A DNA stretch of 64,000 bases, taken from NCBI GenBank assembly GCA_964449565.1, contig CAYUZB010000008.1, forward strand, positions 6,079 through 70,078, written 5' to 3'. A program made the translations under genes and the position numbers. The notes under the pieces are model-generated. The model saw nothing but the letters and a program-made list of their open reading frames with translations. It did no database searches and was not told the DNA's origin. Below, in pieces: positions 10,094 through 18,131 of the stretch (position 1 is its first letter; each line of letters begins with the position of its first letter). Origin of the DNA: Granulosicoccus sp964449565 (GTDB taxonomy: Bacteria; Pseudomonadota; Gammaproteobacteria; Granulosicoccales; Granulosicoccaceae).

Positions 10094-10503
10094 CGCTGTT
10101 TATGTTCCTGAATATAATCTTCGAGCATGTCCAAACCTGTATTCAAATCGACTTGGTGGCACACCAGATCGAAGCCGTAGTCTTTATAGCGGGGCACAAT
10201 ATCCTCACTATTGCCGCTCCCAACCGTCAGGTTACCGCCGATCATCATGATCAGTTTGTCGAGGCTCTTGTACTTGGATTTAAGCAGCTTGACTTCTCGG
10301 CTCCAGCCCTCAGCTTCACCATTTAGCGATGAGATCAGCAATATTTCCGCTCCGGTTTCAACCGCCGCATCGAAAAACTCCTCCAGGTAGGTATTTACCC
10401 CCAGATTGAATACTTCGTAACCTCTCGCGTTCAGCGAAAGATCCATCAAACGGTTGGCGACAACATGGATATCGTTGCCAATTACACCCGTCACGATTTT
10501 CAT
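10090..10503 (-). CDS. glmS: Glutamate mutase sigma subunit (cobalamin-binding)
   Basis: This is a small Rossmann-like B12-binding subunit. The start is placed at the ATG at 10503 (137 residues), because homologues begin just before the 'VTGVIGNDIH' strand; an upstream ATG at 10533 adds 10 residues without a better binding site. The cobalamin motif reads 'DIHVVAN', keeping the Asp and the lower-ligand His but with Ala where family members usually have Gly (DxHxxG). The 'SSLNG' and 'IGGNLTVG' loops are present. It is the first gene of the - strand operon. It diverges from the RraA-like gene with about 130 bp between starts. Confidence 0.88.
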   Translation of the reverse strand: MKIVTGVIGNDIHVVANRLMDLSLNARGYEVFNLGVNTYLEEFFDAAVETGAEILLISSLNGEAEGWSREVKLLKSKYKSLDKLIMMIGGNLTVGSGNSEDIVPRYKDYGFDLVCHQVDLNTGLDMLEDYIQEHKQR

Positions 10504-10633
10504 TGTTTGCCTGTCCCGTATCAAGCCGCCCATGGTATCAAAGGCTTAACTGGGAGGAACTGCTCGGATGGTAGAATCTCCTTACTGGCTCCGAGCGTAG
10601 CCAGGCTCGATTTTCCAGATAGAGACACCCCAT

Positions 10634-11113
10634 ATGGCCGATTTCACCGCTGATTTTTGTGACAACCACCCGGACAAGGTCACGGTGCTTGGTCCGGGAT
10701 ATTCAAATTTTGGTGGAGCGAGCAAATGCCAAGGTGAAGTCGTGACGCTCCAGCTCGATCGTAACAATGCGGATCTCATCACGTTATTGCGGGATGAAAA
10801 TGGACAAGGCAAGGTCGTAGTCGTGGATGCCGATCAGGCCTACTACGCGATCGTTGGTGAGAATCTGATGAAGTTCGCCAGGTCCAGTGGCTATGCCGGC
10901 ATTATCGTCAATGGCTATGTCCGTGATACCGAACAAATAAAAGACATTCCGGTGGCGCTTTACGCGCTAGGTACCTGCCCGAGAAAATCCATACCGGTAA
11001 CAAAAGGCCAACGGGATGTCCCTTTGTCCTTTGGCGGGGCACTGTTCCGGCCAGGTGATTATGTATACACCGATAAAGACGGCGTCATTGTGGTGGCTGA
11101 GCCATTCGCGTAG
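10634..11113 (+). CDS. RraA-like protein (4-hydroxy-4-methyl-2-oxoglutarate aldolase / RNase E regulator family)
   Basis: The 159-residue protein is full length for the RraA family. It shows 'SNFGGASKCQGEVVT' near the N-terminus, 'VVVVDADQAYYAIVGENL' mid-protein and 'GYVRDTEQI', which carries the Arg-Asp pair of the metal/oxo-acid site, ending with 'FGGALFRPGDYVYTDKDGVIV'. Members either inhibit RNase E or act as class II oxo-acid aldolases; the conserved G-x20-R-D spacing fits an aldolase site, but the choice cannot be settled here. It is transcribed away from glutamate mutase. Its stop lies 9 bp before the tandem repeat that enters the assembly gap. Confidence 0.8.
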   Translation: MADFTADFCDNHPDKVTVLGPGYSNFGGASKCQGEVVTLQLDRNNADLITLLRDENGQGKVVVVDADQAYYAIVGENLMKFARSSGYAGIIVNGYVRDTEQIKDIPVALYALGTCPRKSIPVTKGQRDVPLSFGGALFRPGDYVYTDKDGVIVVAEPFA

Positions 11114-11122
11114 GAGCCGGGC

Positions 11123-11148
11123 TCGGCGAGTCCCCTCGGCGGGTCCCC
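11123..11148. repeat. 13-bp GC-rich tandem repeat running into the assembly gap
   Basis: Two adjacent copies of TCGGCGRGTCCCC (11123-11135 and 11136-11148) differ at one base, and the second copy is cut off by the run of N. Sequence resumes with a run of C. The gap may therefore contain more copies of this array. Confidence 0.7.
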
Positions 11149-11248
11149 NNNNNNNNNNNNNNNNNNNNNNNNNNNNNNNNNNNNNNNNNNNNNNNNNNNN
11201 NNNNNNNNNNNNNNNNNNNNNNNNNNNNNNNNNNNNNNNNNNNNNNNN
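11149..11248. other. Assembly gap (100 N)
   Basis: Exactly 100 consecutive N bases, the usual placeholder for a scaffold gap of unknown size. Genes on the two sides may not be truly adjacent. The 330 bp that follow (11249-11580) contain no gene I can support. Confidence 0.98.
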
Positions 11249-11565
11249 CCCCCCTACTGCGGATCCTCGGCTAGTAATTGCTTAAGTTGCTGCCAAGACA
11301 AATTACTGAGGCTCTGCATAGGGAGACAGCAAAGCCATGATTCATCCCATCTTTTGTTTCAGTGAGAAATCCTGACTCACCTTGCCAGGTACTGAGGGCT
11401 ATTGGTGTCAATTTTGCGGCATGCCGCGGGGGTTCCGATGTGCCCGATGCGGCAATGCAATTGGACAGGAATCCAGAATCAATCCCAGATTAAGTACCAG
11501 AGGTGATAACGGTGTAGCCACTGGGAGATGCATGCAGGCATCTGACAAACTTCGCCTCTATAAGT

Positions 11566-11588
11566 GAAAGCACTATGGCTGTGCTTTC
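11566..11588 (-). terminator. Hairpin after the DUF423 gene
   Basis: A perfect 8-bp stem (GAAAGCAC / GTGCTTTC) with a 7-base loop lies just past the stop of the - strand DUF423 gene. No clear T-run follows on that strand, so it is a weak terminator candidate or mRNA 3'-end stabiliser. Confidence 0.4.
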
Positions 11589-11595
11589 TCGATGG

Positions 11596-11979
11596 TCAAG
11601 TTGAATTTTCGTTCTCTTGTCCAAGGCACCAAGCCATATGACAAAACGATATCCAGCCGCCGATTAAGCAGAGACCTCCAATAGGAGTTACTGCACCTAA
11701 TTTGTTCAGGCCAGTCAAAGCCATCAAATACAAGCTGCCACTGAACAAAGCTATGCCTGCGGAAAATAATTTTGCGCTTCGCACACTGGCTCGGCTGGGC
11801 GTAATTATGCCGCAGGTTATCAAGGCCAGACCATGGATGAAATGGTAGAAAACTCCAGTCTCAATCCATCCCATGGCCTTTTCGCTCAACAAGGGTTTAA
11901 GTGCATGCGCACCAAATGCGCCCACAATAACGGCGAACGCGCAGAAAATCCCTCCAGTGAGCAATATCCATTTATTCAA
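11596..11979 (-). CDS. DUF423 family inner membrane protein
   Basis: The 127-residue protein has four hydrophobic segments. The N-terminus 'GGIFCAFAVIVGAFGAHALK' segment is typical of DUF423 (YgdD-like) proteins, followed by 'FYHFIHGLAL', 'FSGSLYLMAL' and 'TPIGGLCLIGGW'. The function of the family is unknown. It is a single gene ending in a hairpin; its start region is shared with the upstream area of the large ABC protein. Confidence 0.9.
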   Translation of the reverse strand: MNKWILLTGGIFCAFAVIVGAFGAHALKPLLSEKAMGWIETGVFYHFIHGLALITCGIITPSRASVRSAKLFSAGIALFSGSLYLMALTGLNKLGAVTPIGGLCLIGGWISFCHMAWCLGQENENST

Positions 11980-12367
11980 TTTATTTGTCGTAAGATAGCC
12001 GTAAACGGCTTATATGATAACGCTTGCAAATAGTTAAACGATTATCGGCTTGCTTGTTTTGTTCAATATTTCGAATAGGGTGCGAGTGCCTTGAACTTAT
12101 CTGGTAGAAGTATCAAAATGTGCTGTCGACTAATTTTCTGATTTCTACCTGTTCCAGGCATCACGGACTCCACCCACTATCGCAATCCTGTGTCAAGTAA
12201 CAGCATTATTTTTCAGCTTATGCTAATACACAATATTGGTCGAATCTTGTAACTAAACTCACTGTGCCGGTGCATTCGTAGTATCGTGGGAAAATCTATG
12301 AAAACTGCCATCTCAACTACCGGGTTATACGTTGCCCCATTCAGCGTGCTGTAAAGGTTTACATCGG
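11980..12367. other. 388-bp intergenic region
   Basis: This stretch lies between the divergent DUF423 gene and the ABC/cyclic-nucleotide-binding gene. It is AT-rich and has no supported gene or strong inverted repeat. It presumably holds both promoters. Confidence 0.5.
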
Positions 12368-15300
12368 ATGGAAAACGGTATATTCGCCTATATTCTCAAA
12401 TACAGCAAACGCCAGCAGATAATTCTTATTCTCCTGACGCTAGTTTCGTTTCCGTTTTATTACCTCAGTCTTGATTTACCAAAAACCATTGTAAACGAGG
12501 CAATCAGTGGCACTGAGTTCCCGATCGATATCTCCCTTGATATTGCTGGAATCACATTAAATTTTGGTGAATACGAACAGGTGCCCTACCTGTTTATTTT
12601 GTGCTTCGCATTTCTTTTACTGGTACTGATAAACAGCGGAATAAAATTAATAATTAATATCTATCGCGGTGTGATGGGTGAACGCATGCTGAGGCGTTTA
12701 AGGCTACAACTCATTGGCCGGATCATGAAATTTCCATTAGCCCGATTTCGTAAAACAAGTCAGGGTGAACTCGTTTCGATGGTCAATCAGGAAACCGAAC
12801 CCTTGGGCGGTTTTATCGGCGAGGCGATCTCCTTACCACTGTACCAGGGTGGTTTGCTGCTCACTATTTTAGTCTTCATGTTTATTCAGGACTGGAAACT
12901 GGGTTTAGCGGCAATCGCCTTGTACCCAGTTCAAGCCTGGTTGATTCCCAAATTGCAGAGGCAGGTTAATTTGCTTAATCGGCAACGAACGATACGTATA
13001 CGAAATCTTGCTGAAAATCTTGGGGAAATCGTATCCGGTATCAATGAGATACATGTAAACGATAACAGTCATTTTTTCAAGGATCATTTTTCAAAGCTGC
13101 TTGGCAGAATATTCAATATTCGAGTTCAAATATATAAAAAGAAATATCTGATTAAATTTCTGAACAATGCAATCGCGCAAATAACGCCTTTTATGTTTTT
13201 TCTGATTGGCGGACTATTGGTTATCAAAGGAGATTTGTCAGTCGGTGCTCTCGTTGCAGCCCTCGCAGCCTACAAGGATTTGTCTCCACCCTGGAAAGAG
13301 CTTCTCAGCTGGTATCAGGCGCAGGCTGATGCCAGATTGAAATTTACGATTTTAACTGAGCAATTCAGAGTTAGAGAAAGCGACACATCCGAAAATGAAA
13401 TAGTTCTTCGTAAAGAACCCGAAAATTGGTTGGATACACTACCTGACTTACCCATAGTCGCGAACAATATCAGTCTTACTCGTCATGATGGAGTTCAGGA
13501 GCTCAGCAACTTTTCTTTGACAATAAACCCTGGTGAATGGGTCAGCTTTGTAGGCGCTGGGAACAGTGGGAAAAATGGACTTGCGCATCTGTTAGCGAAA
13601 CTCGTGGCCCCACATACAGGTGAATTGATCATGGCAGATCAAGATATAAGCAGTCTCTCTGAAGCTGCTGTCGGACGAGCCATCGGTTACGTTGGACACG
13701 ACTCTTACCTTTTCTCGACCTCAATTCGCGAGAATATATTGCTAAGCCTCAAATATCGTCCTCATGATGCAACTATTGCTAACTATCAACGAGATGAAAC
13801 GATTCATTTCGATGGTTGGGAAAAAGAGGCTCGTCTGTCAGGAAACAGTGAAATCAATCACGACACTGACTGGGTAGATTACTCGGCTGTAGGCGTATCA
13901 GACGATGCTCAGTTATCTGGCGTGGTGGGCAATATATTGCAGACAGCAGGGCTTGAAGATGAATTGGTGCGATACGCATTAACCCGAACAATTGATCCTG
14001 TTGAGTATTCCCGTATCACAGGCAGAATTATTGAAGCACGCGCCTTGTTCAAAGAGCGTTTGATAGAGAAAGGGCTTGAATCCCTCGTTGAATTTTTAGA
14101 TGCCGATGCGTTCAACGAAAACGCATCTTTGGCGGAAAATATACTTTTTGGTGTATCAAACAACGATATGTTTTCGGTCGAAGGGCTCACGGAACATCCT
14201 GTACTAAGGTCGTTGCTGGATGAGCTAGGGTTAGCTGTGCCGCTTGACGATGTTGCAGTCAGCACTGCGACAACCATGATTGAACTGTTCTCCGACTTCC
14301 CCCCCGGTCACGAATTTTTTGAACGATACAGCTTTATCGACGGAAGTAATTTAGTACATCTAAAACGCATCATGAATTTGGTCAACAATGATACCTCTAT
14401 TGATCAATTGGAAATTGATGATAGAAAACTTATTCGATCGCTACCTTACAAAATTATCAGTGGGCGTCACAGGATTGGTAATTTAAACGAAATAGACAAA
14501 GAAAACGTACTGTTATTGCGACGTAAATTTGCGGAGAAACTTAACGCAAGTTCTCGCAAGGAAATCGAATTTTTCTCCTCTGATAAATACATCGCATTGA
14601 CCCCAATTGTAGAGAACATAATATTTGGACGAATTGTTTATGGACGACTGGGTGCAGAAGAAAAAGTATATCGCCTGATCGTGGAGGTTCTGCGGGAGTT
14701 GGATATGATGTCTCCAATTCTGGAGATAGGCTTGACTGCTTCTGCAGGCCTGGGAGGAAGTCTACTATCGGTCTCCCAACAACAAAAGATACTACTCGCC
14801 CGTGCTCTTATTAAAAACCCTGGCATTCTGATTATCAATGAAGGGCTCAATTCATTGGATACAGTTGAGACTGAAACTATTTTCACACGCCTTAAAAGCG
14901 AATACCCCAAGATGAGATTGATCTGGGTTGATAGTCAGTCTAAATACGCAGATTGGTTTGACCGCTCGGTTCATCTGAATAAAGGCAAAATAGTCAGTAT
15001 CGATGACAAATCCGAGGACGGTGATTCTGACAAAACGCGAGAATTGCGGCGTGATAGTACTCTTGTTCGAAAAGCCGATTCAGTCGATTTCAATGAAAAA
15101 CTCACGCTTCTGAACGGCATACCGTTATTTCGATTTCTGGACACGCCGAATTTACGATTACTTTCTGAGAACTGCGACACCTTGGATATTCCACAGGGAC
15201 AACGTGTTTTTGCGCAAGGTGATTCAGGGGATGCCTTGTACATAATTATTGATGGCAAGGCCCATATATTGATCTCCAACGGTGAGGACGAGCAAAAAGT

Positions 15301-15523
15301 TAGAGAATGTGGCGCCAACGAATCGGTTGGAGAAATGGCACTGCTTTCGGATCAACCACGTTCTGCAACAGTAGTGGCTGCAACGGACTTGGCATTGTTA
15401 CGCCTGAGGAGAGAAATATTTATCGACCTGGTACGTTCGAACGGAGAGATTGCCTACCAAATTTTACAAGTTGTTATCAATCGTTTTCATGATATCCACA
15501 AAATTAGTAATGAACGCAAGTAA
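12368..15523 (+). CDS. ABC-exporter-like protein with degenerate, expanded ATPase domain and C-terminal cyclic-nucleotide-binding domain
   Basis: The start is set at the ATG at 12368, preceded by AAAGG; an in-frame ATG at 12332 adds 12 unlikely residues. The 1051-residue protein has an exporter-type membrane domain (about residues 15-300), then an ATPase domain in which every catalytic motif deviates: Walker A 'GAGNSGKN' (about 396), signature 'LSVSQ' (about 800), Walker B 'ILIINE', and no switch histidine ('WVDSQ'). About 400 residues separate Walker A from the signature, and an 'ENI(L/I)' motif typical of the region after the Q-loop occurs three times (about 455, 590, 748). Residues 914-1045 form a cNMP-binding domain with 'GEMALLSDQPRSATV'. 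The substrate is unknown. Confidence 0.8.
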   Translation: MENGIFAYILKYSKRQQIILILLTLVSFPFYYLSLDLPKTIVNEAISGTEFPIDISLDIAGITLNFGEYEQVPYLFILCFAFLLLVLINSGIKLIINIYRGVMGERMLRRLRLQLIGRIMKFPLARFRKTSQGELVSMVNQETEPLGGFIGEAISLPLYQGGLLLTILVFMFIQDWKLGLAAIALYPVQAWLIPKLQRQVNLLNRQRTIRIRNLAENLGEIVSGINEIHVNDNSHFFKDHFSKLLGRIFNIRVQIYKKKYLIKFLNNAIAQITPFMFFLIGGLLVIKGDLSVGALVAALAAYKDLSPPWKELLSWYQAQADARLKFTILTEQFRVRESDTSENEIVLRKEPENWLDTLPDLPIVANNISLTRHDGVQELSNFSLTINPGEWVSFVGAGNSGKNGLAHLLAKLVAPHTGELIMADQDISSLSEAAVGRAIGYVGHDSYLFSTSIRENILLSLKYRPHDATIANYQRDETIHFDGWEKEARLSGNSEINHDTDWVDYSAVGVSDDAQLSGVVGNILQTAGLEDELVRYALTRTIDPVEYSRITGRIIEARALFKERLIEKGLESLVEFLDADAFNENASLAENILFGVSNNDMFSVEGLTEHPVLRSLLDELGLAVPLDDVAVSTATTMIELFSDFPPGHEFFERYSFIDGSNLVHLKRIMNLVNNDTSIDQLEIDDRKLIRSLPYKIISGRHRIGNLNEIDKENVLLLRRKFAEKLNASSRKEIEFFSSDKYIALTPIVENIIFGRIVYGRLGAEEKVYRLIVEVLRELDMMSPILEIGLTASAGLGGSLLSVSQQQKILLARALIKNPGILIINEGLNSLDTVETETIFTRLKSEYPKMRLIWVDSQSKYADWFDRSVHLNKGKIVSIDDKSEDGDSDKTRELRRDSTLVRKADSVDFNEKLTLLNGIPLFRFLDTPNLRLLSENCDTLDIPQGQRVFAQGDSGDALYIIIDGKAHILISNGEDEQKVRECGANESVGEMALLSDQPRSATVVAATDLALLRLRREIFIDLVRSNGEIAYQILQVVINRFHDIHKISNERK

Positions 15524-15587
15524 AATTAGCGCTAATAAATTTATTTCTTGAGCAATGACAATACCCTCATACAAAGGAGTTTAGTCT

Positions 15588-16052
15588 TTGACTATCAATG
15601 ACGAATACACGGTCCTGAGCAACATTGACCTGTTTGAACATCTTGATCCAGTGGAATTAAAACGATTGATATTCGTCAGTCAACGGTATCAATTGGAATC
15701 TGGCGAATATCTATTTCGACAAGGTGATAACGCTGACAAGGTATTTGGTATTGTCGAGGGTGAGTTTTCAATTCTGCTGGAATCTGATAATCATCAGGTT
15801 GTCATTGCCCGTGAAGATCGAGGTAAATTGATCGGGGAAATGGCTGCCATATCAGGTGAAGCGCGTAGTGCATCAATTCGTGCTGAAGGTTTTTGCGAGG
15901 TTATCGGGTTTGAAAGAGAATTATTCGTCAGTACCATTATAAATAGTCCGAAAACGGCATTGAAAATGTTAAAACTACTGTCTCAACGAATATCAAAAAT
16001 CGATGAACGAGTAGCCGAACTACTTGGTGAAAATGACGAATCTATAAAATAA
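15588..16052 (+). CDS. Stand-alone cyclic-nucleotide-binding domain protein
   Basis: The 154-residue protein starts at TTG with a strong AAAGGAG site 8 bases upstream, which decides the start. It is essentially one cNMP-binding beta roll ('GEYLFRQGDNADKVFGIVEG') with the phosphate-binding cassette 'GEMAAISGEARSASI', plus C-terminal helices. No DNA-binding helix-turn-helix follows, so it is not a CRP-type regulator. It lies 64 bp after the ABC protein that carries a similar domain, probably in the same operon, and may sense the same ligand. Confidence 0.85.
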   Translation: MTINDEYTVLSNIDLFEHLDPVELKRLIFVSQRYQLESGEYLFRQGDNADKVFGIVEGEFSILLESDNHQVVIAREDRGKLIGEMAAISGEARSASIRAEGFCEVIGFERELFVSTIINSPKTALKMLKLLSQRISKIDERVAELLGENDESIK

Positions 16053-16311
16053 ATTTCCTTTGTTCCTCTTGTAAGTTATCGAATTCATTTCTTGCTTGGC
16101 AAGATATTCTGGAATTCGACCACTAGTAACAAAGTACGGCGGGCTGCTTGCGATAGCAGTTCTGAAACAGACAAAACGGTATTTCATCGAAAATAGCATC
16201 TATATCAATAATGATATAAAGAGATATCTTGCTGCCATTATTTGGCACATTGTAATCAAAACCTCCAATGGTTATACTTGTGTACCCTGAAAATTTGTCT
16301 GAAGATTTCCT

Positions 16312-16806
16312 ATGGATAAGATTCGTGCGCCGATATCTTGGCTAATTGTTCTATGGTCTTGTTTCATTTTTTTGGGCTCACTGCCATACAAATTTTCCAA
16401 GCATCCGGATACCCAACATATTTTTGGCACTATCGGTGATTGGCTTGGTACCTTCCTCGGCTCCGGACTGGGAACCGCTTTCAGAGAATTCGGTGGCTAC
16501 GTGGTTGGTAGTTTCGAGCTACTAACATCATTGATACTACTGTTGCCAGCTGTGTTGTGGCTTGTATCAAAAATAAAAGGCACTCATTTCGGAAATTTAC
16601 GCCGCCAATGGCATGCATATGGCGGTCTGCTGGCTTCGGCAGTCATGGCAGGAGCGGTATTCTTTCACTTGTTTTCACCGTTGGGCATTGAAGTTGTTCA
16701 CAATGGTCAAGGTGATGGCGGCAGTCTCTTCAGAGCAGCTGTATCGATACTTGTTCTTGGTATTGTGTTATTTGCCATTAATCGCGGTTGGTCCAAATCG
16801 AGCTGA
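16312..16806 (+). CDS. DoxX-like integral membrane protein
   Basis: The 164-residue protein has about four hydrophobic segments ('WLIVLWSCFIFLGSLPYKF', 'LLTSLILLLPAVLWL', 'GGLLASAVMAGAVFFHL', 'AAVSILVLGIVLF'). The 'FGTIGDWLG' and 'GGYVVGSFELL' patterns resemble uncharacterised DoxX-type proteins. No catalytic motif is visible and the function is unknown. About 260 bp upstream is gene-free apart from a doubtful 64-codon frame. Confidence 0.65.
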   Translation: MDKIRAPISWLIVLWSCFIFLGSLPYKFSKHPDTQHIFGTIGDWLGTFLGSGLGTAFREFGGYVVGSFELLTSLILLLPAVLWLVSKIKGTHFGNLRRQWHAYGGLLASAVMAGAVFFHLFSPLGIEVVHNGQGDGGSLFRAAVSILVLGIVLFAINRGWSKSS

Positions 16807-16871
16807 TAAAAATTTGCTCCGTTGGTTCAGTTCTACGCGGGCGTGAAGAGACGATATCTACCGTCTCCTTT

Positions 16872-17474
16872 TTATATTTCTTGTCCTTGACCGTGAATGA
16901 CTCGATACTTATCAGGCCACATCGGTTCAGGTAAAGCGGTACGTTCTTTTAACCACGGATGAATCTCTACCGCTTTTTGTAACATTCGCAAGGCAAGCTC
17001 AGATTTATTCTGAGAAAGCAGGATATGATATAGACCAGACAAGGCGCCGAAATGGGCGGGCTCCAGTTCGAGTGCGACTTCCAAATCCGCCTGAGCCATT
17101 GCATAGTTTTGTCGCAGAAATCGGATAAACGCACGTTGATTGAAACCTTCCGCATAGTTCGGGGCTAAACGAATAACGTTGTCAAAGTGCGTTTCAGCTG
17201 CTTCGAAGTCATAGGCTTCACGCCGTTCAATTCCAGCGTCCAATGAAGCGCGAATCTCGGCATCTGGTGATTGGCTAAACCAGAATTGCCAAATGGCAGC
17301 CTCAGCGTCTCGACCTTCTACTTCATTGCGGGCATTAGAAAGGTTTTCAAACAGCATGGACTTATTGGCATCCGTTGCTGAAACACCAAAGCGTTCAGTG
17401 GAGGCCAGCGCTGACATTGACACCATAACCAACAAGAAGGTAGCAATACTGGCTCGAATTTGAATTCTACTCAT
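16872..17474 (-). CDS. Exported TPR-repeat protein
   Basis: The start is placed at the ATG at 17474, with GGGAG 5 bases upstream. It gives a classical signal peptide ('IATFLLVMVSMSALA'), whereas the longer open frame to 17756 overlaps the neighbouring cupin gene. The mature part (about 175 residues) contains tandem TPR helices: 'YDFEAAETHFDNVIRLAPNYAEGFNQRA', written here only as its key pattern of A/F/L/P spacing, is followed by two more repeats with 'LEVALELEPAH' and 'LQKAVEIHPW'. It probably acts as a periplasmic protein-interaction scaffold. It diverges from the cupin gene. Confidence 0.75.
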   Translation of the reverse strand: MSRIQIRASIATFLLVMVSMSALASTERFGVSATDANKSMLFENLSNARNEVEGRDAEAAIWQFWFSQSPDAEIRASLDAGIERREAYDFEAAETHFDNVIRLAPNYAEGFNQRAFIRFLRQNYAMAQADLEVALELEPAHFGALSGLYHILLSQNKSELALRMLQKAVEIHPWLKERTALPEPMWPDKYRVIHGQGQEI

Positions 17475-17643
17475 ACGGGCTCCCAAGTATTTAATTTGAG
17501 GCGACGAAATTATGGGCGTAGCATTGCGACGCGCTCTCGATTTCTCAAAACTGGATAAATAGTACAATTTTTCAACGTCCAATGACAGCGTGTCCACCGA
17601 TACGGCAAGGGCCGCACCGGAATATCGAACGAAGGAAACTGTA

Positions 17644-18009
17644 ATGAAGCCTATAGAAGAAAGCCAACGCCTTATCGCTAACATCGATACAGACGCATTT
17701 GTCCCATTACCGAATTCAGCTGGCGAAGATATAGGGCAAACGGTACTGCAACTCAATCGGACACTGCCAAACGGTGTGGGATTTCATGCATACAGGATGG
17801 CTCCAGGCACAAGTACTGAAGCTCATGTTCACACATCCGACGAAGAATTCTTCGTATTGGAAGGTGACATCACTGATAACGATGGCACCGAATACTCGGT
17901 TGGTGATCTGGTCCTGATGCAAGCGGGTACTGAACATAGTTCGACAACCCGAAACGGTTGTACATTGATAGTGTACATACCCACTGCTGAAAAACCTTTG
18001 AAGCCCTAG
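17644..18009 (+). CDS. Small cupin-domain protein
   Basis: The start is set at 17644 with AAGGA upstream; an earlier in-frame codon at 17590 adds 18 residues not expected for the family. The 121-residue single cupin has metal-binding motif 1 'HVHTSDEEFFVLEG' (H-x-H, E) and motif 2 'GDLVLMQAGTEHSSTT' with the final His. It resembles ChrR-like/anti-sigma-type cupins, but no enzymatic activity can be assigned. Confidence 0.75.
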   Translation: MKPIEESQRLIANIDTDAFVPLPNSAGEDIGQTVLQLNRTLPNGVGFHAYRMAPGTSTEAHVHTSDEEFFVLEGDITDNDGTEYSVGDLVLMQAGTEHSSTTRNGCTLIVYIPTAEKPLKP

Positions 18010-18131
18010 ATTCTCGGATATTGCTATTTGCAAGGCATGATTTACAAGATCCGATCAACGGCACCGAAAATACTCAAGCCCTGATAAGCGAGAAATTTTT
18101 TGCGGCGTCAGACGAACTTTACAAAGAGTAA

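Noticed and set aside
11016..11285. Open frame spanning the N run
   Set aside because: It is only open because N codons are not read as stops; the real gene there is the RraA-like one in another frame.
11382..11567. 61-codon + strand frame after the assembly gap
   Set aside because: Cysteine/arginine-rich translation with no family resemblance and no ribosome binding site; likely chance.
15588..16052. Call as a CRP-type transcription factor
   Set aside because: The protein ends after the cNMP-binding roll and short helices; there is no DNA-binding domain.
16096..16290. 64-codon frame between the cNMP-binding gene and the DoxX-like gene
   Set aside because: TTG start without a convincing ribosome binding site, and composition unlike a known protein.
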